From a virus: DNA of 53,821 nucleotides. How positions within the stretch are numbered: position 1 is the stretch's first letter; every line of letters begins with the position of its first letter. The stretch spans positions 1 to 53,821 of the IMG/VR virus record IMGVR_UViG_3300006124_000002; one strand, given 5' to 3'. Under the pieces are notes generated by a model. It did not search any database. It had not been told where the DNA came from and worked only from the letters and a program-made list of their open reading frames with translations. Shown here piece after piece: positions 9,539 to 18,381 of the stretch. A program made the position numbers and the translations under genes.

Positions 9539-10546
9539 TTAGTATCCCATGTTATACAATGCTCCCGGTGGAGCTTGTGAAATTGGAGTCATATTCATCC
9601 CATTGTATTGTGTTAATGGGCTTGTTGCGGCAGGAATTCCTCCAAGAGTTGCGGCGGCTCCCTGTCCAGAAGGACTCAACGAGTTCAAATAATTGGCTTT
9701 GTTCATTGCGGAGTATCCTTCCAACCCAAGTTGACCCAATTGTAATCCAAGCTGATTCTGTTGCTGGTTCTGCAACTGGTTGGCTTGATACTGGTTAAAT
9801 CCTGCTTGGTATTGACTCTCTGCCAATTGATTGCCTTGTCCAGCGGCGGCATTGGCAAGTTGTGCCCCTATTCCAGCGGCTGATAGCGTACCTTGCAATC
9901 CCGCTTCAAATCCAACAGTCGGGGAAACCACCATTGTATTTGCCAATTGTTGCCATGTAGGGGCGGCACTCAATCCATATTGGGAAAGGCCAAGGCTTGT
10001 CTGACCAATGTTACGGGCAAAATTCTGTGGGGCTTGTCCACCACCAGAGAAAAGATTGAATCCTCCACCAAGATTCTGTGCTACTTGGCGATTGATATTC
10101 TGCTGAACATCTTGTGGGATTTGACCTTGGATGTAGGAGTTGATTTGCTTTTGAGCAAGTTCCCTTTGCGCTTGTGATCCCGGCGTTACACGATTCTGGA
10201 GATTGATTTGCTGTTGAGTTGCTTGACGAGCAAAGTCTTGTCCAAGATTCAAAGCATTTTGAGATGCTTGACCATACAGATTCTGACCAAATTGGGATGC
10301 TTGTCCCGCCATTTGAGCATATTGTTTGTTCTCCAAATCCAATGCCTGTTGAGGATTGAATTGAGGAACACCAGATCCTGTACTAGATCCACCGCCAAGC
10401 AAACCAGAACCTCCTAATCCACCAATTAGCCCACCAGCAATTGCCCCCACAGCAGTACCAATACCGGGCACTACGGAACCCAATGAAGCTCCTGTTGCGG
10501 CTCCCCCTAAAGCCCCTCCTGCTGTTCCCATTGTTGAAAATGCCAT
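9539..10546 (-). CDS. Putative ejection protein with glycine-zipper N-terminus, 335 aa
   Basis: Residues ~7-55 are an almost uninterrupted Gly/Ala/hydrophobic stretch (GGALGGAATGASLGSVVPG, then further GG repeats), as in glycine-zipper membrane inserts of phage channel-forming ejection proteins. The rest is very Gln/Asn/Gly-rich, predicted helical and without Cys. The gene sits between the tail tube protein and two further ejection-type genes. Its role as a membrane-inserting part of a DNA delivery channel is inferred from position and composition. Confidence 0.6.
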   Translation of the reverse strand: MAFSTMGTAGGALGGAATGASLGSVVPGIGTAVGAIAGGLIGGLGGSGLLGGGSSTGSGVPQFNPQQALDLENKQYAQMAGQASQFGQNLYGQASQNALNLGQDFARQATQQQINLQNRVTPGSQAQRELAQKQINSYIQGQIPQDVQQNINRQVAQNLGGGFNLFSGGGQAPQNFARNIGQTSLGLSQYGLSAAPTWQQLANTMVVSPTVGFEAGLQGTLSAAGIGAQLANAAAGQGNQLAESQYQAGFNQYQANQLQNQQQNQLGLQLGQLGLEGYSAMNKANYLNSLSPSGQGAAATLGGIPAATSPLTQYNGMNMTPISQAPPGALYNMGY

Positions 10547-10577
10547 ATTCGTGTTATATTATATTTGTTTAATTATA

Positions 10578-11585
10578 TCAATAGGGCCATGTAGCCCCAT
10601 CATCCCACACATATGTCGGAATCAGAGCATTGAGCATCATGTTGTTTGAGAACTGGCGAATCGTGCTACCAGTAGGTTCTTCCCTATCAGCGGTTTCCCT
10701 ATTGACTTCAAATATTGCATTCTGGAGAGAGGTAGCATAAAGTTGGTCGCTACCTTTGTTCTCACGATAGACAACCGCCATCACAGCAGAGATCATTGCC
10801 TCTGGCGTAAACTCCACTTGGTCAGTCAGATTGAACAAGTCTTGGTAATTCTTCTTGCAGTACAGGATCACCGAATCCCTTACTCTACCCTGTATGGCAT
10901 ACTTCCTAAAGGATGGGTTGACATCCTGTGGTTGATAAATGGACAACAACATCAAGGCATTGTTGTCGGGATTCCAAGAATACAACCTTACCCTGCCAGT
11001 AGTTTGGGTCTTGGTGACTTGGAAAACGGTCTTGAAGAAGTTGGTCGAGTAAGTATATGCAGGAGCAACTCCAAGTGTGATCGTCTCGCTGATCCTCGTT
11101 CCGTATGCGTCTTCGCCAAAAAAGGTGAGTTGCGCCCCGGCATCGGTAGGAGACTCGGCTTCTATGGCGAGTTGATAGGGTGCGTAATCGTAATTCTGGA
11201 AGGTGATGTGTTTGCCGCCAATCTCAATGAACTTCTTGTTTCCACCATTCCAAGCATATCCCTGTCCCCAACCGTTCCCATATCCACCGCTCGCGGCATC
11301 GCCCCATGAGTCTTGGGGAATGCTCTGATACCATTCGTTGCCAAGGGATACAGGAACTCCATCAATCCATGCCAACCTTACTTGCTTGTACAGGCTAGGA
11401 AGCGTCAGAACATTGTTGACGCACTTGATGCAGACATATTCGCAAGTAGCATCCGTATCGGTCTTGTTCCAGAGCAATGATCTTGCCTTATTCATGTATT
11501 GCAATTGCAATACTTGGTTACAAGTGCCGCTATTTCCCGCATAGGGACGGATAGCGTTCAGAATGTATGCCACATCGTAGAGCAT
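10578..11585 (-). CDS. Putative tail tube/adaptor protein, 335 aa
   Basis: A mixed alpha/beta virion protein. It begins MLYDVAYIL with helical residues 1-45, has a beta-rich middle with Trp/Gly/Tyr (GGYGNGWGQGYAW at ~98-110), then a block of the type found in short-tail phage tail proteins (RVRLYSWNPDNNALMLL, then YQPQDVNPSFRKYAIQG at ~218-235) and a helical C-terminus. Together with the 733-aa nozzle-like protein it probably forms the tail tube, as the gp11/gp12 pair does in T7-type phages. Homology to gp11 is not demonstrable here. Confidence 0.5.
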   Translation of the reverse strand: MLYDVAYILNAIRPYAGNSGTCNQVLQLQYMNKARSLLWNKTDTDATCEYVCIKCVNNVLTLPSLYKQVRLAWIDGVPVSLGNEWYQSIPQDSWGDAASGGYGNGWGQGYAWNGGNKKFIEIGGKHITFQNYDYAPYQLAIEAESPTDAGAQLTFFGEDAYGTRISETITLGVAPAYTYSTNFFKTVFQVTKTQTTGRVRLYSWNPDNNALMLLSIYQPQDVNPSFRKYAIQGRVRDSVILYCKKNYQDLFNLTDQVEFTPEAMISAVMAVVYRENKGSDQLYATSLQNAIFEVNRETADREEPTGSTIRQFSNNMMLNALIPTYVWDDGATWPY

Positions 11586-11589
11586 AAGA

Positions 11590-11757
11590 TTAGATCATTT
11601 CGCCACGGTTAATCGGATGGCCCGCAAGATTGCGGGTCATTGGACGCTTTGGCCCTGTTACGGACTTCAAAGCATTGAGCTTAATTGATGGAGCCGCTTT
11701 AACCTTGAGCATTTTGCCCCTCATCGCTCCAAGTTTTGGGAGCTTTGGGAGAGGCAT
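11590..11757 (-). CDS. Small basic protein, 55 aa
   Basis: ATG at 11757 gives 55 codons ending TAA at 11590, filling the gap between two clear genes on the late strand. The product is very basic (MPLPKLPKLG..., 11 Lys/Arg) with several Met and no acidic residues until the last few. Its stop is 5 bases before the 335-aa tail gene. I recognise no family; it could be a minor virion component. Confidence 0.55.
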   Translation of the reverse strand: MPLPKLPKLGAMRGKMLKVKAAPSIKLNALKSVTGPKRPMTRNLAGHPINRGEMI

Positions 11758-11760
11758 ATG

Positions 11761-12012
11761 CTAGAGGAAATCGCTATGGAAGGGAGATCCCTTGCCCATA
11801 GAAGTCTCATTGGCGGGGCCACCTACAGAGAAAACTCTTTGGTTGGCTTCACCAATGGCTTTGATACGGGCGGTACGGGCATCCTTGTAAGCACGAATCG
11901 TAGGAATGTCTCCCTTGATCTGAACGCTCTGCATTGGTTGAGGCATTGCATGATCAGAGACAATCCCACGCTCGGTCTTATCAACCGTGTATTGAACGCC
12001 GTGAGATGCCAT
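11761..12012 (-). CDS. Small hypothetical protein, 83 aa
   Basis: I start it at ATG 12012 (MASHGVQYTV), one base after the stop of the upstream 60-aa gene, rather than at the ATG at 12072 that would overlap it. It is soluble with a central basic helix (AYKDARTARIKAIGEANQR) and no Cys. It belongs to a run of three small late genes between the tail nozzle/appendage genes and the tail tube gene. Function unknown. Confidence 0.5.
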   Translation of the reverse strand: MASHGVQYTVDKTERGIVSDHAMPQPMQSVQIKGDIPTIRAYKDARTARIKAIGEANQRVFSVGGPANETSMGKGSPFHSDFL

Positions 12013-12013
12013 A

Positions 12014-12196
12014 TTATTTCTTGGAAGATCCACGACCGGGGCTGGTCGGTTCGGGTTGGAGCTTGCCAGCATAGAAAATGCCGCTGAACTCCGTACCGCG
12101 AGGATTGTTGCTCATGTTTTCCTTGACGGTTCCACGGGTGGAAAAGCCTTCGGATTGGAGCTTGGGCTGTGTTGCCCTATTGATGTCCTTTGCCAT
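12014..12196 (-). CDS. Small hypothetical protein, 60 aa
   Basis: Short basic, Gly/Ser/Pro-rich protein (MAKDINRATQ...) between the 162-aa appendage protein and the 83-aa gene, separated from the latter by one base. It has a FSGIFYAGK patch and a disordered C-terminus (TSPGRGSSKK). No family recognised; the tight spacing on the late strand is the main support. Confidence 0.5.
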   Translation of the reverse strand: MAKDINRATQPKLQSEGFSTRGTVKENMSNNPRGTEFSGIFYAGKLQPEPTSPGRGSSKK

Positions 12197-12227
12197 ATGG
12201 GTTGTTTAGTTTGGGGTTATGTTGAGG

Positions 12228-12716
12228 TTAAGATGTTGTTAAAGAGAATACTTGCCAGTTAATGGAAGTAATTGCGTCACCAGCGGCTATGTCTGTTCTT
12301 AATGAAAATCCTGTGGCAGTTTTTGTTCCACCAACAATTGCCCACATTTGAGGAGTCGTTCCAGTATTTGTTGCAGTAGAAGATACAAATTCAATGTAAA
12401 TCTGATAATTTGAATTTGGCATTGGAGAGGAAAATGTAATTGCATTTACATTTGTTCCAGTAGCGGGAGATGGAATTGTTCCGCTTCTAATGTTGCTCGT
12501 CAGAGCATCATATTCATTCTGTAGATTCTGGATGTTCTGATTGATTGTAGCAATCTGTTGAGGCGTAACTTGTCCAAGGCCGGGGATATTTACCGTACCA
12601 TTGTTCAGATAAAGCTGAATAAAACTGTTCAGAATGTCACTCCACTTGCCCTCTGGACAATAGTTAGCTGGCACTACTGGAAACAATAGTTGGGCTGGTG
12701 AACTCTGATTCTGCAT
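12228..12716 (-). CDS. Putative tail appendage/fibre-tip protein, 162 aa
   Basis: Residues 1-75 contain a short structured start (NYCPEGKWSDILNSF) and a heptad-like helix (QIATINQNIQNLQNEYDAL), which could trimerise. Residues ~80-162 are a compact beta-rich Ser/Thr/Asn domain (ITFSSPMPNSNYQIYIEF) resembling small receptor-binding tip domains, possibly H-type lectin-like. It lies between the tail nozzle and the tail tube genes. The receptor-binding role is inferred from architecture. Confidence 0.5.
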   Translation of the reverse strand: MQNQSSPAQLLFPVVPANYCPEGKWSDILNSFIQLYLNNGTVNIPGLGQVTPQQIATINQNIQNLQNEYDALTSNIRSGTIPSPATGTNVNAITFSSPMPNSNYQIYIEFVSSTATNTGTTPQMWAIVGGTKTATGFSLRTDIAAGDAITSINWQVFSLTTS

Positions 12717-12760
12717 AATTGGTTAAGTTATAGAGTTGTTTTTGATTTGAAGCAATACTT

Positions 12761-14962
12761 TTAACCAGCAACTGAATATACCGCTGTGGACAGAGGGACA
12801 ATTCGGTAGTAATCAAGATCGGGTTGGCAGGAACATTGGATTGGAGTTGGATCATTATAGAAAGTATCCGGGCAATCTCCCTGTGGAAGATCCAGAGAGT
12901 CATTGAATATGCCAGAAAGCCTTACCCTATCGACAATGCACGAACCTTGAATATCAATCTTCAATTGAAACTCTGCTCCTTCTTGATTTGAGTTCTGTGC
13001 AAAAGTTTCACACTCATTGATGTCTGGAGAAGGGAATTTAAGTTGCTGATAGCGGGGCTGTGATACAGCAGGAACGCATCCGTTTGTCACAAGGGTACAT
13101 TCATCCAACCCAACCGTGATGGGTTGAGAAAGCGTGGTGAAGCAGGGATAAGAATCTGGTCTAAACTCGCAAGAGATAGTAACGGCTTCCTTTAGGTTTG
13201 AAATCCAGACTTCTCCACCAGCAAGTTGTTTGCGAACAAACTTTGATGCTCCGGGGTTGGGAACAAAGTCAAAACGCTTGGTAATAAAATATGATCCAAT
13301 TGGAACGCTACCATATTGGACAGAGTAATCATCAACTCCTGTGAGGAGTGAACTGCTGTTGGCAAGTTCATAAAGCCTGTTCACGCCATCAGCATCAAAC
13401 GAGAAAGCAAATCCACGCTGTACCCCATTGATTTGAGCAGTAGCAAGTTGTGTGGGTTGTGGCCCCTCCCAAAGACCATTCCAGCGAGTAGGCATGGAAG
13501 CATCTGGTGATATCCTGCTTTCTTGCTCCACATCCAGAACAATCATTGCCCTGCTAGGACGATGAAGCCCATAATTTGGATTGGAATTGGCAACTGTGAA
13601 TGGGGAAACCGTAGCAATCAGTCTATTGTCAAAGAACATTGCTGACTCAAATTGCCTCAACCAAGGAGTATCGTAATTAACCCAAGGCTGAACCTCACGG
13701 GAGATTTTGCGGAATGACAAAGCCTCATAGAAATCTACTTGAGCATTGTTATAGAAAGCCCATCCATCGTCAGAACGGAAATAGACATCGTTGTTTACTC
13801 CACAAATACTCCAAGGAGAACGGCAACCTCTTCCAATTAGGGATACCTTTTGAATGTTGTTGGCTTGCCAAGTTGTCCTGTCTTGAGAGAGATCAAGCGT
13901 GAATGATCCATTCTCACAAAAGACCACAAGTTCACCCTGTCCACGCACATTGATATTGAGTGAAGGCATTACCCTCATCCCTGTAATCAATCCAAGGTTA
14001 GCAGGGGGAGTAAATGATCCTCCCTCGGCCCAATAGGTTTGTTCCGTGAAGTTTTGGGTATTGGATGTGGTTGTGAATCCGTTTCCGTAAATGATGTCGG
14101 AAACATAAATGTTGTTTGCGGCGGTACTCACGGCTACGCGCCCGTATGCATATGCCATGATTGTCCCAATAGGCATCTGTTGCTTTACGGGATTGAGCCT
14201 GTATACCGTGTTGTTTTGTGCCGTTGTTTGGGAAATATTGGATGCGGCAGTCGTAGCAATGTTTGACCAAGGGGTAAACGATCCATCTGGATATACGCTA
14301 CGAACTTGGAATGCGTATGATTGAGTAGATGAAGATGCGCTAAAATTATAGCGGGTTTGATTGTATGGTACGGATGCCACATCAAAAAATACGCTACCGT
14401 TGTATTGGCATTGTATTTGATTGGTTTTTGCTCCCGGTGCATTGTCAGTCCAAGTCAATGCAATTGTTGTTAATCCATCCCCTTGTGCTTGAAGATTGGT
14501 TGGTGTTCCAGAAATGTCTCCAGACCATGCAATAGGATCTTGGTATCCATTTTGGATGTACATCCAATCCTCTGCTTGCACAAACCAAGTGTGCATCATG
14601 GTCGGATCGTTTCCGCTAATCAATTTATATAGCGTCCCAATGTTGTTGACTATGGAAAGGAAATAAATAGTTCCAGCAACAGCTACAACAAACCCATCCG
14701 CTGATCCTGTCTTTATTGATTTGTAGGGCCAAGCTCCTTGGAAGTTTCCAGTTTGGAAATCAGAAAGTATTGATGGGTCTTGCCCATATGCTGGCGTGAT
14801 TGGAATCTCCGTAAACGGAGGACGAGTCGAATTAATACCTTGGCGAAAGGATCTGTTTACGCAAGACGAAACATATTCTGCTGGCAAGATTGAAGGATGC
14901 GTTTCCGCATCCATTCCAATCGTTACAGTAGAGCCATCGTAAACTCTTCCATCCTGTGCCAT
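12761..14962 (-). CDS. Tail tube/nozzle protein B-like with fibronectin type III domain, 733 aa
   Basis: Beta-rich protein of the size of T7 gp12-type tail nozzle proteins. The N-terminal part has the pattern usual for these (a strand region, then HTWFVQAEDWMYIQNG at ~125-140). Residues ~150-240 form a fibronectin type III domain (TNLQAQGDGLTTIALTW ... YAFQVRSVYPDGSFTPWSN). After it come propeller-like repeats with long loops, and a Cys-containing C-terminus (CSCQP). Its stop is 44 bases before the next gene and its start is 3 bases after the upstream 469-aa fibre gene. Confidence 0.65.
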   Translation of the reverse strand: MAQDGRVYDGSTVTIGMDAETHPSILPAEYVSSCVNRSFRQGINSTRPPFTEIPITPAYGQDPSILSDFQTGNFQGAWPYKSIKTGSADGFVVAVAGTIYFLSIVNNIGTLYKLISGNDPTMMHTWFVQAEDWMYIQNGYQDPIAWSGDISGTPTNLQAQGDGLTTIALTWTDNAPGAKTNQIQCQYNGSVFFDVASVPYNQTRYNFSASSSTQSYAFQVRSVYPDGSFTPWSNIATTAASNISQTTAQNNTVYRLNPVKQQMPIGTIMAYAYGRVAVSTAANNIYVSDIIYGNGFTTTSNTQNFTEQTYWAEGGSFTPPANLGLITGMRVMPSLNINVRGQGELVVFCENGSFTLDLSQDRTTWQANNIQKVSLIGRGCRSPWSICGVNNDVYFRSDDGWAFYNNAQVDFYEALSFRKISREVQPWVNYDTPWLRQFESAMFFDNRLIATVSPFTVANSNPNYGLHRPSRAMIVLDVEQESRISPDASMPTRWNGLWEGPQPTQLATAQINGVQRGFAFSFDADGVNRLYELANSSSLLTGVDDYSVQYGSVPIGSYFITKRFDFVPNPGASKFVRKQLAGGEVWISNLKEAVTISCEFRPDSYPCFTTLSQPITVGLDECTLVTNGCVPAVSQPRYQQLKFPSPDINECETFAQNSNQEGAEFQLKIDIQGSCIVDRVRLSGIFNDSLDLPQGDCPDTFYNDPTPIQCSCQPDLDYYRIVPLSTAVYSVAG

Positions 14963-14965
14963 GAA

Positions 14966-16375
14966 TTAGAAGATGCTTAAACTGCAACCAGCAACAGTTA
15001 ATTGAATCAATGGGCTATTTGTCGTTCCCTGTGCAACTGCAAGATTGATATTGTATCCAAAAGAACCAGCAACAGGGACATCAAAATTAGCATAGTTTGA
15101 GCTATTTGCCGCTATTCCGGCAACCGTGCATGATCCATAAACTTCTTGATTGTATGCAACCCATGTATGGGTTGTTCCGCTTGTTCCATAACTATTGGAT
15201 ACGGCACAAGTTATGTATTGGTTTACTGGTTGATTTAGTGCGGACAAAAGCAATGTTGCTTTGGAGGCAATTGAAGCAGGAGGAAGTCCCGTAACTTGTC
15301 CACCAAAGAAAACATAAGTGCTTGCGTTTAAAGTGGGGGAACTTTGTGGTTGATCAGTTAAACCAAAATAAACATTTCTTCCGTATTGAGTATAATATGA
15401 AGAAATCTGGTTATTGAAACCACTATAGAAAACACCAATCAGCCTGTAATAACCTGTTGCTCCTCCATATCCACCAAGGTTTGTTTGGCTTGGTTGTGAG
15501 CTTTGGCTTGATCCAACAACACTAAATGAGGAAGTTGCGGAATTGTAAATGGCATAAACATAATAATAGTTACTTGCCGTTGTAACTGCTGTATCCATTG
15601 AACCAGCACCTGTAGCCGTATTGATGTTCAACTGATAAGTAGCTCCACTTCCACTTTTTACAATTTGCGCTCCTGTAGCAAAATTGGTCAATACCAAGCT
15701 ACCATAAGAAACAAGAATACTATTAGCTGTATTGTAAACCAAGCTGATTGATTGGGCATCAATGAAGGCTGGTGTATTTGGTGTGGCAAATGCGGGAACA
15801 CCGCTAACCATTGTCAAAACTTGACCATTAGTTCCAAGTGATGCCTCAGCAACCGTTCCACTAGACCTATAAACAACACCATCATTTGGGATAATGTTGT
15901 CAATGGTTCCCCAAGTAGTCGTGCTTCCGCTTGGAGCAACAACAGGGAATTGGGCTTTAGATAAAAGGCTTGATGCGGGAGCAAGTTCCACCAATTGCCC
16001 GGTTGCCGTTGTCGCTTGCAAACTAACTCCTGTAGTTCCATACACAGGAGATTGATATGCTTGACCCGTTGCCGTGTTGTCTGGAGGAGCAATATAAATT
16101 GGCTTGCTTGAAGAACCATCCCCCCAAGAAACATTTCCAACATTATTGTAGGTCAGAATGCTTTGCGCTTTAGTGTTTGTAGCAGTTGCAGTAAAAGTAG
16201 GAACTGTGTACTTGCAAAAAGAGGAATCTTCACCAACAAGACGAACAATATTCCCATCGTTAAGTGCGGTGCAATAAGTTGGGAAGTTGGGATTGCAAGC
16301 CGGGGGAGCATACTGAACGGTGTTTGCACACCCGCATCCTCCACCCCATCCGTTGTAGTTGTTTCCGCAAGACAT
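14966..16375 (-). CDS. Putative tail fibre protein with Cys-rich N-terminus, 469 aa
   Basis: The first 55 residues hold eight Cys in a Gly/Asn/Pro-rich setting (MSCGNNYNGWGGGCGCAN), followed by a block with WGDGSSSKPIYIAPP at ~82-97 and a long beta-rich Ser/Thr/Gly shaft. It shares the Cys-rich opening and the DGS..PI.LP block with the next two upstream genes, which suggests paralogous virion-attachment modules. The C-terminal ~120 residues have a different composition and may form the tip. Tail fibre assignment is by composition and position. Confidence 0.55.
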   Translation of the reverse strand: MSCGNNYNGWGGGCGCANTVQYAPPACNPNFPTYCTALNDGNIVRLVGEDSSFCKYTVPTFTATATNTKAQSILTYNNVGNVSWGDGSSSKPIYIAPPDNTATGQAYQSPVYGTTGVSLQATTATGQLVELAPASSLLSKAQFPVVAPSGSTTTWGTIDNIIPNDGVVYRSSGTVAEASLGTNGQVLTMVSGVPAFATPNTPAFIDAQSISLVYNTANSILVSYGSLVLTNFATGAQIVKSGSGATYQLNINTATGAGSMDTAVTTASNYYYVYAIYNSATSSFSVVGSSQSSQPSQTNLGGYGGATGYYRLIGVFYSGFNNQISSYYTQYGRNVYFGLTDQPQSSPTLNASTYVFFGGQVTGLPPASIASKATLLLSALNQPVNQYITCAVSNSYGTSGTTHTWVAYNQEVYGSCTVAGIAANSSNYANFDVPVAGSFGYNINLAVAQGTTNSPLIQLTVAGCSLSIF

Positions 16376-16423
16376 AGATCAATAAGTTGTATTTGGTTTA
16401 TGAGAAATTTGCAATATAGATTG

Positions 16424-17245
16424 TTATCTAACTCGACGAGCTTCAATTGTTCCAAAAGCAGATAAAGATCCAGAAAAATTAGAAGAGGCAATAAGATAAA
16501 CTACAGTTGTAGTAGATGCTGGAATATTTACCCTTTGAATCCTAATTGGCATACCAAGAGTGCTAACTCCAAGTACTCCTAAAGTAATTTGAGACATTTG
16601 CAAAATACTGTAAGTATCTTGGCCTCCAAAAGCATTTGGTGTTCCAACATTAATTCCTTGTTGGATAAGTGTTACCAGAGCAGTTGCTGTTGTAGATGGA
16701 TTAACATAATCTACTTGTCCTCGAACATCCCAATCTCCAGAAGTAAGAGTAATTGAAGTTACAGTTTTTGGAGCATTTCCACTTAAAGCTACTGCTGATG
16801 CTTGAGCAACAGATGATGTAATAAACTCTCCATACAATCCAGTTCCACCAACTGCTGTATTTGTGCCATTGCTTGTAGATCCATTTGTAACTCCTGTTAC
16901 TCCTGTTTGCCATAAAGTTGCAGTTCCACTAGAATTAGTAGTAAGGATTTGATTTGGCGTTCCCAATCCAGAAACAGTTTGATTATAAAAACCCCATTTT
17001 CCAGAAGAATTTGCACCTAAAATAAATGTTGGAGAACCAGATACTTGTTGAATGTTTGGCAACGAAATAGGAGATTGCGCTGACCCATCACCAAATCGGG
17101 TAACGCTACCATCGAACAATACCAACGATGGGTTTAATGGCGAATTAAGCCTGTTGATCTGGCTACCATTCTGCCATACAAGCGGCCCCTGTCCCTGGGC
17201 GGTAGGAGGGATAATGCTAATTGGTACTGTATTGAAGCAGGGCAT
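16424..17245 (-). CDS. Putative tail fibre/appendage protein, 273 aa
   Basis: I place the start at ATG 17245 (MPCFNTVPIS), one base after the TGA of the upstream gene (17249-17247), rather than at an ATG at 17272 that would overlap it. Residues ~40-70 contain FDGSVTRFGDGSAQSPISLP followed by NIQQ, matching a block in the 91-aa neighbour. After a Gly/Thr/Asn-rich shaft (~100-140), the C-terminal ~130 residues are a beta-rich domain ending EARRVR. Likely a trimeric appendage; the receptor is unknown. Confidence 0.55.
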   Translation of the reverse strand: MPCFNTVPISIIPPTAQGQGPLVWQNGSQINRLNSPLNPSLVLFDGSVTRFGDGSAQSPISLPNIQQVSGSPTFILGANSSGKWGFYNQTVSGLGTPNQILTTNSSGTATLWQTGVTGVTNGSTSNGTNTAVGGTGLYGEFITSSVAQASAVALSGNAPKTVTSITLTSGDWDVRGQVDYVNPSTTATALVTLIQQGINVGTPNAFGGQDTYSILQMSQITLGVLGVSTLGMPIRIQRVNIPASTTTVVYLIASSNFSGSLSAFGTIEARRVR

Positions 17246-17246
17246 A

Positions 17247-17522
17247 TCAGTTAAATGAGGATACAGGCACAAGAGAAAGAGTGCCAGTAGCGGTTACTCC
17301 AACCACAAATTGGATGTTGGAACGAGTAGTTTGCTGAAGGTACGGAAGGGAAATAGGAAGCTGAACCGATCCATCTGCCACAACAAACGCTTGACCATTC
17401 CATGTCTGGAGAGATGGGTTAGATCCCGGCACAATTGGATACGGTTGCCCACAACCACAATAGTTACTGCTCCCGCCAAGCGGGTTGTTACTGCAACAAG
17501 ATTGTCCGTTCTGGTAATTCAT
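17247..17522 (-). CDS. Small Cys-rich virion-appendage protein, 91 aa
   Basis: The N-terminus carries five Cys (CCSNNPLGG..., CGCGQ). The second half (ADGSVQLPISLPYLQQ, then NIQFVVG) closely matches a block of the 273-aa neighbour, as if it were an attachment module without the distal domain. Its start at 17522 overlaps the stop of the lysin gene by one base. It may be an adaptor or a truncated fibre paralogue. Confidence 0.55.
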   Translation of the reverse strand: MNYQNGQSCCSNNPLGGSSNYCGCGQPYPIVPGSNPSLQTWNGQAFVVADGSVQLPISLPYLQQTTRSNIQFVVGVTATGTLSLVPVSSFN

Positions 17523-18079
17523 TATGCAAAGGTTTTGACCATCTGCTGGTCACGATTCAACCAACCGCGCAGATTATTACGCAAGTCGGGCCTTCTGTCA
17601 GCAATATCTTTATAATGCTGATCATTGTATTCAGCAATCTTGAGTGCCAGTTGGTGAGCATCTTCTTGAGATGCGGCTTTTTCTGTTTGAGGGCCAATCT
17701 TTCCATCAATCGTGATGTGAACTCCCAAAGCATTGATTGATTGTTGGAGGATCTTAAAAGCGGTTCCTAGCCCCTCATTTACGGCTATATTGGCAATCTC
17801 TTCTCCTACTCCATTGGGAAGAAGATCAGCCCTAGATTCAGCCCAATAGCTATCATGATAAGTATCTGCAACCCATTGAGGAGTGGGATGGTCTGGAAGC
17901 TGATCATCCCTTTGGGTCAGTCCACAGAATGTGATCCCGGCCCCATCGTGATCATCCTCCCTCAAAATGTTTCCATCCTGTCCAATCGTAGCTTCAGCCT
18001 CACAAATGAAGTTCAACCAAAAACAAAACCTTTCGGGGAATTTTGTTTTAGCCGCACTAATGATGTCGCTGATTGTCAT
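17522..18079 (-). CDS. Endolysin: GH108-type muramidase with peptidoglycan-binding C-terminus, 185 aa
   Basis: Residues ~15-60 follow the GH108 (secretion-activator/N-acetylmuramidase) pattern: a helix ending in ICEAEATIG with candidate catalytic Glu27 or Glu29, then an Asp-rich loop and GAGITFCGLTQ. Residues ~110-135 (INALGVHITIDGKIGPQTEKA) match the family's peptidoglycan-binding segment. There is no signal peptide, so export would need a holin. It cleaves murein at the end of infection. The four membrane/lipoprotein genes upstream make this a lysis cassette. Its start overlaps the upstream stop (ATGA-type). Confidence 0.8.
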   Translation of the reverse strand: MTISDIISAAKTKFPERFCFWLNFICEAEATIGQDGNILREDDHDGAGITFCGLTQRDDQLPDHPTPQWVADTYHDSYWAESRADLLPNGVGEEIANIAVNEGLGTAFKILQQSINALGVHITIDGKIGPQTEKAASQEDAHQLALKIAEYNDQHYKDIADRRPDLRNNLRGWLNRDQQMVKTFA

Positions 18080-18381
18080 AGATCCTTGGTCTGAATTGGG
18101 TGAGTTGGTTCTATTGATTCGTCTTGATTATCAATGGAGTCAGACTCAAATGGCTTCTGAATCAGCTTTGATCCACGATTGGCGGCAAAAATGGATGCTA
18201 CCCAAGTCAATGCTGATGAAGGATTAAATTGATTCTCTGGATGGAAGTGATGAGAAATCACGGTGTATCCAATAAGAACAGTAAAGGCACAAACAAGAAT
18301 AATTTCCCACACAAGAAAGGAAATACGGAGACTTGATGGAGTCCCGTTGCTTTCGCTTATAATGCCCTTAATGAAATTCAT
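18076..18381 (-). CDS. Holin-like membrane protein, 101 aa
   Basis: I choose ATG 18381 (MNFIKGIIS), which overlaps the TGA of the upstream gene in an ATGA, over the ATG seven codons earlier. One clear transmembrane helix (~residues 20-43, LRISFLVWEIILVCAFTVLI) and a weaker one (~58-72) are followed by an acidic tail. Short membrane proteins with an SLR..F start upstream of a lysin are common putative holins. It probably permits lysin access to murein, by position and topology. Confidence 0.55.
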   Translation of the reverse strand: MNFIKGIISESNGTPSSLRISFLVWEIILVCAFTVLIGYTVISHHFHPENQFNPSSALTWVASIFAANRGSKLIQKPFESDSIDNQDESIEPTHPIQTKDL

